40,085 nt of DNA from DATCZB01 sp035513215 (GTDB lineage: Bacteria; Pseudomonadota; Gammaproteobacteria; Steroidobacterales; Rariloculaceae): positions 1 through 40,085 of the forward strand of contig DATKCK010000075.1 of the NCBI GenBank assembly GCA_035513215.1, written 5' to 3'. Position numbers and translations under genes: made by a program. The notes beneath the pieces were generated by a model. That model was not told the origin of the DNA and did not search any database. It worked only from the letters and a program-made list of their open reading frames with translations. This document shows positions 1-7,935 of the stretch, piece after piece; position 1 is the stretch's first letter; each line of letters opens with the position of its first letter.

Positions 1-723
1 AGCTCGGGCCATCTTGTTATTTTCCAGGGTCTATTCGGAGTACGAGTCGGTGAGGGCATTGTCTTTGAGGTCGCCGTCCACTTAGCAACGTTGGCGGCGA
101 TCCTGCTCTTTTACCGTCGCCGCATCTGGGCCTTGGTAAACGGTCTGCTGAAGGCCGAGAGTCATTCGTGGCACTTCGTGACGGCTCTCTGCGTAGGAAC
201 CTTACCCATCGTCGTATTCGCACTCCTGGCGCGTGACTGGATAGGCCAGCAATACGAATCGCTGGTAGTCGTTGGCGTGTGTTTGCTCGCGACAGGCGGA
301 ATCGTATGGACAACGCGCTACACGAAGCATGGAAGCCATTCCCATGTACTGACTTGGAAAGTCGCGCTTCTAATCGGGTGTGCCCAAGCCGTGGCGGTCT
401 TGCCGGGTATATCCCGAAGCGGAGCGACAGTAGCAGCCGCTATGGCGCTCGGGATTGCGCCGCTTGCAGCCGCGGAGTTTTCCTTTCTACTTGGGGCGAT
501 CGCGATTGTTGGGGCTAGCATCCTACAGATTCCTGAACTCTCCGGAATCACTTCACAGCAGATGAGCGCAATCGCCATAGGCAGCGTCGCGGCGCTAATT
601 AGCGGGCTAGGGGCAATCTGGCTTTTCGTACGTCTGCTTCAGGGAAAGCGGTTTCACAACTTCGCGTGGTATGCGTGGCTGTTAGGTGCCGCGACTCTCA
701 TCAGCGTAGGCGTGTCGGGTTGA
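1..723 (+). CDS. uppP: Undecaprenyl-diphosphatase UppP (BacA family), 5'-truncated by window edge
   Basis: This is the C-terminal 240 residues of an integral membrane phosphatase that dephosphorylates undecaprenyl diphosphate to regenerate the lipid carrier for peptidoglycan and O-antigen synthesis. The reading frame is open from base 1 and starts in the first signature motif (SSGHLVIFQG). It continues through FEVAVHLATLAAILLFYRRR and the second signature PGISRSGAT at about residue 135 of the visible part. Between and after these lie hydrophobic segments typical of the family (usual length about 265-275 aa), so only some 25-30 residues are missing. A TTG at base 91 could look like a start but would remove the first catalytic motif, so it is not used. 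The codons are less GC-rich than in the genes to the right (several TTA, CTA and ATT codons), suggesting a different origin from the main chromosome. The family call is secure. Confidence 0.95.
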   Translation, partial: SSGHLVIFQGLFGVRVGEGIVFEVAVHLATLAAILLFYRRRIWALVNGLLKAESHSWHFVTALCVGTLPIVVFALLARDWIGQQYESLVVVGVCLLATGGIVWTTRYTKHGSHSHVLTWKVALLIGCAQAVAVLPGISRSGATVAAAMALGIAPLAAAEFSFLLGAIAIVGASILQIPELSGITSQQMSAIAIGSVAALISGLGAIWLFVRLLQGKRFHNFAWYAWLLGAATLISVGVSG

Positions 724-942
724 ACCGTCTGGAATGAGAATGTCGAACTTGGGTCGTCTTGACGCGTTCGATCAAATCCTACCATGGCCCGAATGACTGT
801 CCGGAATCGGGACTGATTTCACCGGTTAACGATGTAAGAGGAAGCCATTTTGGCGAACGTCGGAAAACCGGACCGTCTGGGGCCGGCAGTCCTGCCCGGA
901 CGCCAGAGATTAGACTGTGTCAAAGCGGCCAACTCCCGACGG

Positions 943-1365
943 CTAACGAACCTGGGGTTCCGCAACTTCATACTCCCCGGGCAAACCCAATCTGAGTACG
1001 AGAGTTTCGTTCTCAAGCGTCCACGGATTGGTTGACTCGAACCGCATAAAGAAACCATCGTCGGAATATATTGGCTCCGGCAGCCCCACGGATACCGTCG
1101 ATGGGTGCAGCTCGCTGACGAGGACGTTAGCCATTACTTCCATGTCATGAGTTCGTGTCGGATCGCTAATCCACTGCACATACACGCGGGGCGTAACGTG
1201 CTCGAAACCTGCGTTGAGCACAACGATCCGATACCGCCCTGAAAGCTCCGCTGTTTCCCAGTAACCGCCGGAAACGACGTGCTCAACACCGGCAGGTAGG
1301 TCGACGGCCTCCTGCCCAGCAATCTGCTGACTGACGAGTAAACCAATTAGGAGTAGGACACGCAT
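943..1365 (-). CDS. Small secreted hypothetical protein
   Basis: This 140-residue protein has a clear Sec signal peptide (MRVLLLIGLLVSQQIAGQEA; cleavage likely after IAG or GQE). The mature part is about 120 residues of beta-rich sequence containing VVSGGYWE, GRYRIVVLNAGFEHV and RVYVQWI. I do not recognise a named family. The short aromatic-rich strands suggest a small periplasmic or secreted beta-sandwich. No strong Shine-Dalgarno is visible before the ATG at 1365. It stands alone between uppP, with which it converges, and higA. Codon use is intermediate between uppP and the GC-rich genes to the right. That it is a real gene is supported by the signal peptide and full-length open frame; the function is unknown. 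Confidence 0.7.
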   Translation of the reverse strand: MRVLLLIGLLVSQQIAGQEAVDLPAGVEHVVSGGYWETAELSGRYRIVVLNAGFEHVTPRVYVQWISDPTRTHDMEVMANVLVSELHPSTVSVGLPEPIYSDDGFFMRFESTNPWTLENETLVLRLGLPGEYEVAEPQVR

Positions 1366-1626
1366 CAGACTGAACGGCTACAACGGGTCGAAAGCAGAAG
1401 TTAGCACCAGACTGTTGATTTGCGCCGAAATTTGAGCCAAGAACAGCGAGTTCTTGCATCGAAAACTGACCCCCCTCTGCGTCGTAGATCATTGAAGGTA
1501 TGCTCTGCGATTTGTAAGGACGGGTCATTTCTCAGCTGCAAGAGTAGGGTCAATCTGGCGCGCAAATCAACACCGATTACCTACGGTCGCTGAACGCGGC
1601 ATTCCAGCCAGATGCGCCGCCCGTTG

Positions 1627-1896
1627 CTACGCCGCGTCTCTGGCCTTTTTCGCCCGGTCGAGATCGTAGGTCGCTTGCAGATTCATCCAGAGCTTCGGCG
1701 ATGTGCCCAGGACGTCAGCGAGGTCGAGCGCCGCCTCGGCCGTCACGCCGCGTTTGCCTCGGACCAGCTCGTTGACGCGGGCTTTCGTCCAGCCGATCTT
1801 CTCGGCAAAGGCAGCCTGGCTCATGCCTAATGGCTCGAGGAACTCTTCGAGCAGGATCTCGCCCGGGTGAAACGGATTCTTTGGTTGCCTGGCCAT
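1627..1896 (-). CDS. higA: HigA-type antitoxin, XRE-family DNA-binding protein
   Basis: This 89-residue antitoxin belongs to the HigA/VapI branch of Xre regulators. It starts with the typical HPGEILLEEFLEPLGMSQ segment. A helix-turn-helix follows at residues 25-60 (SQAAFAEKIGWTKARVNELVRGKRGVTAEAALDLADVLG), and then the family tail SPKLWMNLQATYDL. It lies 14 bases downstream of the higB toxin stop, on the same strand, with a GGAG ribosome site before the ATG at 1896. Toxin-before-antitoxin order is normal for HigBA. It should neutralise HigB and, with it, repress the promoter at 2208-2236. Confidence 0.93.
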   Translation of the reverse strand: MARQPKNPFHPGEILLEEFLEPLGMSQAAFAEKIGWTKARVNELVRGKRGVTAEAALDLADVLGTSPKLWMNLQATYDLDRAKKARDAA

Positions 1897-1910
1897 GACT
1901 CTCTGCTCCG

Positions 1911-2201
1911 TCAGTGATAGTCCACAATCTGCACGTCGAACGCGCTACCGCCGCTCCAGCGAAACACGACCCGCCACTGATCGTTAATCCGTATCGAGTG
2001 AAATCCCTTCAAATCGCCCTTCAGGCTCTCGAGCCGGTTTCCGGGCGGCGATCGGAGATCTCTCAGATCGGCAGCCTCATGGAGGTACTGCAACTTTCGT
2101 CGTGCCGCCCGGCGTAGCTCCACTGGGAATGATCGCGTCGCCCGGCTGTTTCGGTCCTCGAACAGATCCTCGGCGAGGGTGTTCCCGAATGTCTCGATCA
2201 C
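1911..2201 (-). CDS. higB: HigB-type toxin, RelE/ParE superfamily mRNA interferase
   Basis: This 96-residue toxin is of the HigB/RelE fold, expected to cleave mRNA in the ribosomal A site. Family hallmarks are IETFGNTLAEDLFED at the N terminus, RRAARRKLQYLHEA in the middle, PPGNRLESLKGD, and the strand pair HSIRINDQWRVVFRW followed by VQIVDYH at the end. The length matches the family (about 92-100 aa). The start is GTG at 2201. No Shine-Dalgarno sits at a usable distance and a good -10 box ends only 6 bases upstream, so the mRNA may be leaderless. It is the first gene of the higBA pair. Local composition is less GC-rich than the bulk of the window. Confidence 0.92.
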   Translation of the reverse strand: MIETFGNTLAEDLFEDRNSRATRSFPVELRRAARRKLQYLHEAADLRDLRSPPGNRLESLKGDLKGFHSIRINDQWRVVFRWSGGSAFDVQIVDYH

Positions 2202-2207
2202 GTACCT

Positions 2208-2236
2208 ATGTTATCGGAACTCGATAACCTCATCAA
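2208..2236 (-). promoter_or_regulatory. Putative higBA promoter
   Basis: Reading the minus strand, a -35 box TTGATG (2236-2231) is followed by exactly 17 bases and a -10 box TAACAT (2213-2208). Both resemble sigma-70 consensus. The predicted transcription start, about 7 bases past the -10, falls at or next to the GTG start of higB (2201), implying a leaderless or nearly leaderless transcript. The palindrome at 2210-2228 overlaps the spacer and the -10. Confidence 0.65.
2210..2228. promoter_or_regulatory. Putative HigA/HigBA operator palindrome
   Basis: The sequence GTTATCGGAACTCGATAAC is a dyad with two perfect 7-base arms (GTTATCG and CGATAAC) around a 5-base spacer. It lies between the -35 and -10 boxes and reaches into the -10 of the putative higBA promoter, the usual place for an autoregulatory HigA site. 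That HigA binds here is inferred from position and symmetry. Confidence 0.65.
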
Positions 2237-2437
2237 CCGGGATCAACGGCGTCGAAGCCAATGACCGAGCTGGTAAAGGATTTCCTGGATTTTTCCGTGC
2301 TGACAGTGAAATTCGGAGACGAGTTCGCAGTAGACTCTCCCCACCGCCACTGATGCATTGTCGTGACGCTACGCGGATCGAACGCGCGCACTCCCTGTTA
2401 TCAGACCGGTCGAAGACGTCCTCATTTGACAGTCTTG

Positions 2438-2721
2438 ATGAATCCAGCCCTTGTGATTGCCCTGTTCTTGCTGGGTGTTGTGATCAGTCTGCGGCTCTGG
2501 CGGTGGACCGACAATCGGCAAGCGACCGAGGTCTGGTCAGCCCTTGAGCGAAGCGGAAAGGGTCCGGTCGCCACCTTCGATTCCTTGCAAGTCAAGGATC
2601 TCCCCGAACCTGCGCGTCGCTACTTCCTGTACTCGATCGCACCGCCGGTCGAGGATTGATGCGCATCTCGGGCTCGGACGACTTCGATGGCGGATCGTCA
2701 TGGGTACGCTTCCCGATGAAG
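2438..2721 (+). pseudogene. Frameshifted remnant resembling the N terminus of a DUF6544 protein
   Basis: From the ATG at 2438 the frame encodes a membrane segment (NPALVIALFLLGVVISLRLW), then a charged stretch and LPEPARRYFLYSIAPPVED before a TGA at 2657-2659. The LPEPARRYFL motif is what DUF6544-like proteins carry shortly after an N-terminal membrane segment. In those proteins it is followed by a valine/leucine-rich strand and a G-rich, W-containing stretch. That kind of sequence does appear in the overlapping frame from 2656 (LMRISGSDDFDGGSSWVRF), suggesting a frameshift near 2655 and then loss of the rest of the roughly 250-residue protein. The family assignment and the frameshift are inferences; a short intact single-pass membrane protein ending at 2659 is the alternative. 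Confidence 0.4.
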
Positions 2722-2817
2722 TTGCCGCCTTCGACGCGGTGCAACCGACGCGCGAACGGGGGTGTAATCACTGAAACGGCCGCACGCGACCGAATGCCTG
2801 CAGCTCCGCGGCACCGA

Positions 2818-3612
2818 TCAGCCAAGGGAGGACCGGGCCAACAGCGCCGCGATCACGAGCATCGCGACCCCGCTCGCGCGCGCGAGCCAGTGCCCTGCCG
2901 GAACGATCTTCTCGAGCAGCACGAACACGGCAAGCCCCGCGACCCAGAGCAGATTCATCACGCCGCCGACGAAAAGAAGCGCCATCAGCAGCCAGCAGCA
3001 GCCGACGCAATAAAGGCCGTGATGCGCGCCGGTGCGCAGCGCGCCGGACAGACCCGGCCGCTGGTGCGTTGCGATGAAGTCGGCCGGCGACCGGCAGTGG
3101 CGCAGGCATGCATGCTTGAGCGGCGAGAGCTGATAGAGGCCGGCAGCGGCCAGGAGCGCCGCCGCGATCGTCGAGCCGACCGACATGCTCATTTGCGACA
3201 TCAGCCCGACCGAGCCGAGGGCCCACTGGGCCGCCGTTGCGAGCGCGCTGAACCCGCCCCAGGCGAGCAGGTAACCGGACACGAAAGCCGCGACGTAGAG
3301 CTTAGGCTTCTCACCCTTGCGGTAGTGATGCTGAACGCGGCCAAAGAGCAGGATCGCCGGCAGGCTGCTCGGGATCATCATGCCGATCATCATGACCCAC
3401 CACATCGGGAAGGTGAGCACGAAGGTCGCCGCAGTCCAGGGCGCCGGCGCCATTGCCGCCATGCCCGACATCGGCATCGACGAGCCGCCCATCAACGACA
3501 TGTCGCCGCGCTCCATCGCGACCGTGAGCATCACCAGGTAAGCCCAGGCGATCAGGACGACCAGAGACAGGCTCGCGACAACGAGCCATTGATCGGATTT
3601 GAGCCGACTCAG
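2818..3612 (-). CDS. DUF2182 integral membrane protein (predicted metal-binding), probable CTG start
   Basis: This polytopic membrane protein belongs to the DUF2182 family. Hallmarks are the Met-rich segment after the first helix (DMSLMGGSSMPMSGMAAM), WTAATFVLTFPMWWVMMIGMMIPS, the QLSPLKHACLRHCRSP loop, and HHGLYCVGCCWLLMALLFVGGVMNL near the C terminus. The Cys, His and Met clusters suggest metal binding. The first obvious start, GTG at 3534, would cut through the first membrane helix. The frame stays open upstream and encodes a family-like N terminus (SDQWLVVASLSLVVLIAWAYL). The only upstream candidates are CTG codons. The outermost, at 3612, overlaps the DUF1326 stop by 4 bases (CTGA), giving 264 residues and likely translational coupling. 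The start is therefore uncertain but an extended N terminus is well supported. It is paired with DUF1326, a common partner of this family. Confidence 0.88.
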   Translation of the reverse strand: MSRLKSDQWLVVASLSLVVLIAWAYLVMLTVAMERGDMSLMGGSSMPMSGMAAMAPAPWTAATFVLTFPMWWVMMIGMMIPSSLPAILLFGRVQHHYRKGEKPKLYVAAFVSGYLLAWGGFSALATAAQWALGSVGLMSQMSMSVGSTIAAALLAAAGLYQLSPLKHACLRHCRSPADFIATHQRPGLSGALRTGAHHGLYCVGCCWLLMALLFVGGVMNLLWVAGLAVFVLLEKIVPAGHWLARASGVAMLVIAALLARSSLG

Positions 3613-4250
3613 TGGACGACGCCGTGCTGAGTCCAGTGCAGGTCGATGATATGGGCGTGCGCCCCGGTCCAGTCGAGATCGACGGCCGCCTCATTACCCG
3701 TCTTCGTCGTGCCGGACGCCACTTCGGCCACGGTGTACTCGAACCCCTCGGGGATGTCGATGCGCGCCCGATGCGCGTCACCGGTGATCGGATTACGAAT
3801 CGACTCGCAAGTGGCATCGAGCACGCCCGGCACCGAGATTCGGCCCGTACGCGCCTTCATGTCGGCTTCGAACGTGACGGGCGCGAAGATCGGATCGTGG
3901 ATCTTGTCGAACGTCGCGGCGAACACGTTGAAGATCGTCGCGCCCGGGTCCGTGTGCTCGCCCGCAATGATCGAAAGGACCGCTTCGCGCTGTGCCTGGC
4001 TCGCGCTCGAGTCGATGAAGGGCTGCGCTTCGCCCTTACCCTCGTGGATCGGCCCCGGCCAAGCGACGAGCACGCCGAACCTGACGCCGTCGAGCTTCAC
4101 GTCGCCGAAATGGCCGCTATCGACCCGGATCGCCATCGTTGCGCGGCAATGCCCCTTCGTCGGCAGGGAGTTGAATTGGCAGGGACAACCAATGTCGCAG
4201 TTGCATGTTGTCCAGGATGGACCCTTGATGCTCCAGTCTATATCTGCCAT
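3609..4250 (-). CDS. DUF1326 domain protein
   Basis: This 213-residue cytosolic protein is of the DUF1326 family. It has the N-terminal signature WSIKGPSWTTCNCDIGCPCQFN, where Cys16, Cys18, Cys22 and Cys24 form a C-x-C-x3-C-x-C cluster likely to bind metal. GVLVAWPGPIHEGKGEAQPFID and the C-terminal TGAHAHIIDLHW follow. The start chosen is the ATG at 4250, which has a GGGGAG ribosome site 7 bases upstream and puts the motif at the usual distance. A longer frame reaches 4364 but its extra 38 residues are arginine-rich and unlike the family. The 3' end overlaps the next gene (DUF2182) by 4 bases. The biochemical role of the pair is not established to my knowledge; metal handling is a guess from the residues. 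Confidence 0.9.
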   Translation of the reverse strand: MADIDWSIKGPSWTTCNCDIGCPCQFNSLPTKGHCRATMAIRVDSGHFGDVKLDGVRFGVLVAWPGPIHEGKGEAQPFIDSSASQAQREAVLSIIAGEHTDPGATIFNVFAATFDKIHDPIFAPVTFEADMKARTGRISVPGVLDATCESIRNPITGDAHRARIDIPEGFEYTVAEVASGTTKTGNEAAVDLDWTGAHAHIIDLHWTQHGVVH

Positions 4251-4321
4251 GCATTCTCCCCGGTTTCCGACGTGGCGGCCGCGCCGCGGCGAAAGCGGCG
4301 TCGCTCGTGTTTCGCCCAATG

Positions 4322-5512
4322 TTAACGCCGCGCGTGAACAGCGGCAATCGGCGACAGTTGCCACGGCCCGACGAGCCGCTCGAACTCGGAGGCGGACCCC
4401 GGTCGCCCGATCAGGAATCCCTGGGCTCGATCGCAGCCGACGGATTCGAGATACTCCAACGCGCCGACCGTTTCGACGCCTTCGGCGCAGACCCGCATGC
4501 CGAGCGCGTGTCCCATGTCTATCGTGGCTCTGACGATGGCTCTCGCCTCGTCGTCCCCGGGCAGATCCTGGACGAAGGTCCGGTCGACCTTGAGCTCGTC
4601 GAAAGGCAACTGGTAGAGCTGCTTGAGCGACGAGAAACCGGTGCCGAAGTCGTCGATGGCGAGCCCGAGGTCCGCGACGCGCAAGCGCAGGAATATGTCC
4701 ATCGCTTTGGTCGGGTCGGCCATGGCCGCCGACTCGGTCAACTCGAGCGTCAGGCTGGAGCCGGCGACATCATGCTCGTCCATCAGGCGCTTGAGGCGAT
4801 CCGGAAACTCCAGGTCCTCGATCGAACGGGCCGACAGATTCACGGCCAGGTGGCAATCGAGCTCCCGTTTCGACCAGACCGAGATCTGCTGAATGCAAGT
4901 CTTGAGCACATAGTCGGTCAGGGGCCCGATGAGATCGTATTCCTCCGCAAGAGGGACGAACTCTGCGGGCATCACGAGACCCTCGGTCGGGTGCCGCCAG
5001 CGCACGAGCGCTTCGGCACTGTTGACGAGCCACCGATCGTCATTCCTTTCGATCTTGGGCTGATAGTGCACGATCAGGTCGCCGGTCTCGATCGCGTGCT
5101 TCAACTCATCGGGCGTGAATCGCTGCTGAGAGCTCGCGGCGCTGCGCAGGAGGGCCTGAAGCTCGGCCAGCTTCACCGGCTTCTGGAGCACGCCGACGAT
5201 GTTCAAGCCATGCGATCGCCCGAGCTTTTCGGCCATGCTGAGGACACGCTGGTCCATTCCGCTGACGAGGATGATCCCGGCGTCGCAGCCCTCGTCCCTG
5301 ACCCTTTGCAGCAGTTGCACGCCATCGAATCCGGGCATTTTAAGGTCGATGACGAGGGCCGAGGGCGAAAAGGCCCTCAGCGTCGTGACAAACTCGGCGG
5401 GGTCGGTCAGAGAGGTTGTATCGAAGCCCACGCGGGCGGCCGCCTTCTCGACGAAGGCGCAAAAACTGGACTCGTCGTCCATGATGAGCAGCCGCTTCTG
5501 CCCGTTGGCCAT
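4322..5512 (-). CDS. Response regulator with EAL c-di-GMP phosphodiesterase domain
   Basis: This 396-residue protein combines a receiver domain (residues 6-120) with an EAL domain (about 135-385). In the receiver, Asp12/Asp13, phospho-acceptor Asp56 (LVIDLKMPG) and Lys111 are all present. In the EAL domain the catalytic motifs look intact: EALVRW at 167-172, AVNLSARS, LELTES, DDFGTGFSSL, LKVDRTFV and EGVET. Active hydrolysis of cyclic di-GMP is therefore expected, with phosphorylation controlling it. The start is the ATG at 5512, with GGAG 8 bases upstream; an in-frame ATG at 5554 has no ribosome site. It lies 106 bases downstream of the hybrid histidine kinase on the same strand, so that kinase is the likely partner. 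Confidence 0.93.
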   Translation of the reverse strand: MANGQKRLLIMDDESSFCAFVEKAAARVGFDTTSLTDPAEFVTTLRAFSPSALVIDLKMPGFDGVQLLQRVRDEGCDAGIILVSGMDQRVLSMAEKLGRSHGLNIVGVLQKPVKLAELQALLRSAASSQQRFTPDELKHAIETGDLIVHYQPKIERNDDRWLVNSAEALVRWRHPTEGLVMPAEFVPLAEEYDLIGPLTDYVLKTCIQQISVWSKRELDCHLAVNLSARSIEDLEFPDRLKRLMDEHDVAGSSLTLELTESAAMADPTKAMDIFLRLRVADLGLAIDDFGTGFSSLKQLYQLPFDELKVDRTFVQDLPGDDEARAIVRATIDMGHALGMRVCAEGVETVGALEYLESVGCDRAQGFLIGRPGSASEFERLVGPWQLSPIAAVHARR

Positions 5513-5618
5513 AGAGCAAACTCCGGCCGGCGCCGAACCGGTAGAACTTATCACTGGCAGAATCGAGAGCCAGTAACGACGTCACACTCCGGCGCAAACA
5601 GGCGGTTGATTACCCGAA

Positions 5619-7460
5619 CTAACCCAAAGCCCGCCGCAGAGCCTGGGCTAGCTGCACCTTGCGATAGGGCTTCGTCAGCAGCGGAAATCCGCTGCCGCCC
5701 GCCGCCTGCTGCTCGGAGAAGCCGCTGGTCAGGAGCACGCGGAGGTCGGGCATATCCTCCCGCGCCTTCCTCGCGAGCTCGAGCCCGCTCATGCCGGGCA
5801 TGACGACGTCCGTGAACAGGAGGTCGATCGACGCGCCGTCGGATCGGAGCACTTCCAGTCCCGCCGCCCCACATTCCGCTTCGAGCGTTTCGTAACCGAG
5901 GTCGCGCAGCGTTGCGACGACCATCCGGCGCACTTTCGCATCGTCTTCGACCACCAGTATGCTCTCCGAACGTCCCTGGCTGTCGTTGAGCAAGGTCAGC
6001 GTCTGCCCCGTCTTCGTTTCTTCGGCATGCTGGGCCTGCGGCAGATAGAGCTTCACGCTCGTTCCGTGGCCGAGCTCGCTGTAGATGCGCGCATGACCGC
6101 CCGACTGCTGAAGGAATCCATAGACCATGCTGAGGCCGAGCCCGGTCCCCTTGCTCACGTCCTTGGTCGTAAAGAACGGCTCGAATGCCCGTTGCTGCAC
6201 CTCCGGCGACATGCCGGTACCGGTGTCGCTAACCTCGATCATGACGTAACAGCCGGGAGCGGCGTCCGGACGCGCTGCGGCGTATTCGTCGTCGGCCTTG
6301 AACGGCGCGGCACCGATTCTGAGCTGCCCGCCTTCCGGCATCGCATCGCGCGCGTTGATCGCGAGATTCAGGATCGCATTCTCGAGCTGGCTGGGATCGA
6401 CGAGGACGCGGGGCAGCGAATTCGGCACCGCAATCTCGATCTCGATCGCCCCGCCCAGCGTGCGGCGAAGAAGCGATTCCATACCCTCGATCAACGAGGC
6501 TACGGACACGACTTCAGGCTCGAGCATCTGCCGCCGCGAGAACGCGAGCAGCCTCTGACTCAGCTCGGCGCCGCGCCAGGCGGCTTCCATGGCGTCCCGC
6601 AGCAACTCGCTCGCCTCCTCATCGCGTTCGACCGACGCCTCGAGCAACTCGAGATTGCCGAGCACCACTGCCAGCAGATTGTTGAAGTCATGGGCTATGC
6701 CGCCCGTCAGCTGCCCGATCGACTCCATCTTCTGCATCTGCGTCAGATCGGCCCTGAGCTTTCGCCTTTCGGTGATGTCGGTGACGAAGCCCTGCAGCGC
6801 CTCGACCTCACCGCCCGTGCCGCCGATCGCGCGGCCGCGTTCCCAGACGAACTTCTCTTTGCCGTCTGCCGTCGTGATCCGGTATTCGAGCTCGAACTCC
6901 CGTTTACTGCCAATCGCCTGCTGGACCTCCCTCGACACGCGCTCACGGTCCTCCGGGTGAATCAGATCGCTGAAGGTCGTCTCGCCCGCCAGCAATTGTT
7001 CCGGCGCGTAACCCGTGAGCTCTCGACACCCGTTGCTGACGAACTCCATGCTCCAATCCCGATCGTTCCGGCAGCGATAAACCACGCCGGGCAGGTCGTT
7101 CATCAGATGATCGAGCGATCGCTTCGACTCCGTAATATCGCGTGCAACGGCATAAAGCAACCCGGCCTCCGCATCCGGCACGGATGTCCACGCCAGCCAC
7201 CGGTAGGAACCGTCCTTGCATCGATAGCGATTCTCGAATCGCAGAGTTTTCAAGCCCCTGGCAAGCTTCGCCACCTCGGCTAGCGTGCTGTCGCGATCGT
7301 CGGGATGAACGAAGTCGATAAAAGGCGCTTGCTTGATCTCGTCCTCGGAATACCCGAGCACTCGCTCGAATGCGGGGTTGACGAGCCTGAAGTGGCCGTC
7401 CGCGCCAGCGACGCAAAGCAGATCGACGGACATATCGAAAAGGGTCTTCAGGGCATTCAT
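5619..7460 (-). CDS. PAS-PAS hybrid histidine kinase with C-terminal receiver domain
   Basis: This 613-residue kinase has no membrane segment. Two PAS domains (about 5-112 and 118-232, each ending in a DITE motif) are followed by a dimerisation domain with the H-box GGIAHDFNNLL (phospho-His257). The ATPase domain shows N-box NAILNLAINARDAM (361-374), DTGTGM (412-417), FEPFFTTK and GTGLGLSMVYG. The receiver domain begins at residue 500, with acidic pair Asp506/Asp507, phospho-acceptor Asp551 (FTDVVMPGMSG) and a TKPY lysine. The HDFNN form of the H-box is typical of soluble hybrid kinases. The next gene encodes a REC-EAL protein, so the pair probably links a cytosolic redox or ligand signal to c-di-GMP breakdown. 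No Hpt domain is seen nearby; phosphotransfer to the REC-EAL protein may be direct. Confidence 0.95.
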   Translation of the reverse strand: MNALKTLFDMSVDLLCVAGADGHFRLVNPAFERVLGYSEDEIKQAPFIDFVHPDDRDSTLAEVAKLARGLKTLRFENRYRCKDGSYRWLAWTSVPDAEAGLLYAVARDITESKRSLDHLMNDLPGVVYRCRNDRDWSMEFVSNGCRELTGYAPEQLLAGETTFSDLIHPEDRERVSREVQQAIGSKREFELEYRITTADGKEKFVWERGRAIGGTGGEVEALQGFVTDITERRKLRADLTQMQKMESIGQLTGGIAHDFNNLLAVVLGNLELLEASVERDEEASELLRDAMEAAWRGAELSQRLLAFSRRQMLEPEVVSVASLIEGMESLLRRTLGGAIEIEIAVPNSLPRVLVDPSQLENAILNLAINARDAMPEGGQLRIGAAPFKADDEYAAARPDAAPGCYVMIEVSDTGTGMSPEVQQRAFEPFFTTKDVSKGTGLGLSMVYGFLQQSGGHARIYSELGHGTSVKLYLPQAQHAEETKTGQTLTLLNDSQGRSESILVVEDDAKVRRMVVATLRDLGYETLEAECGAAGLEVLRSDGASIDLLFTDVVMPGMSGLELARKAREDMPDLRVLLTSGFSEQQAAGGSGFPLLTKPYRKVQLAQALRRALG

Positions 7461-7495
7461 GGCATCGTCCGGGATACTCGAGGGCGACGTTCACA

Positions 7496-7819
7496 TTACG
7501 TAGATCGCTGGAGAATTGGGATGACTCCGGTCACATGGAGGCACTTTGCATACGCCGAGCGCGATGTCAGCGAATCTCCCGATTCGTTCGAGTGAGGAAA
7601 GAATGCCAGTCCCTGCGAGCTCTCGCCAGGCGACACCCCGGCGCGGCGAAATCGATGAAACGAAGGCGCTGATCGAGGAGCTGACCAGCCCGAGGTCTGC
7701 GTGAGGATCAGGTCTGCTTCGTTCGCTGGCTGCTGCGCCTGCGAAGCAGCACAGACGGCGACCAGCAAAATGAGCGTTTTGCGAGCGTGCGTCGACGATA
7801 GTCCGGCAACCGTGCCCAT
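7496..7819 (-). CDS. Possible small secreted protein, doubtful C-terminal half
   Basis: From an ATG at 7819 with a good GGGAG ribosome site 6 bases upstream, the frame encodes 107 residues. They begin with a signal-peptide-like segment (ARKTLILLVAVCAASQAQQ). After about residue 45 the sequence is rich in Ser, Arg and His with no recognisable fold and looks out of frame. This may be a real small exported protein, or the N-terminal stub of a decayed gene. It ends 35 bases before the histidine kinase start. No family was recognised. Confidence 0.35.
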   Translation of the reverse strand: MGTVAGLSSTHARKTLILLVAVCAASQAQQPANEADLILTQTSGWSAPRSAPSFHRFRRAGVSPGESSQGLAFFPHSNESGDSLTSRSAYAKCLHVTGVIPILQRST

Positions 7820-7935
7820 CCGAGCTCCCGAGATCGATTAAGGATGAGATTTGATGCCCGCAATCGAGGGCCCGGCAATAGCGGAGACCACCTATCCCCA
7901 GGCGGCAATGGGCACGAGAGACTTGCACCGGGCGG

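Noticed and set aside
4251..4364. Longer DUF1326 N terminus
   Set aside because: Arg-rich, no family similarity, and a good ribosome site precedes the ATG at 4250.
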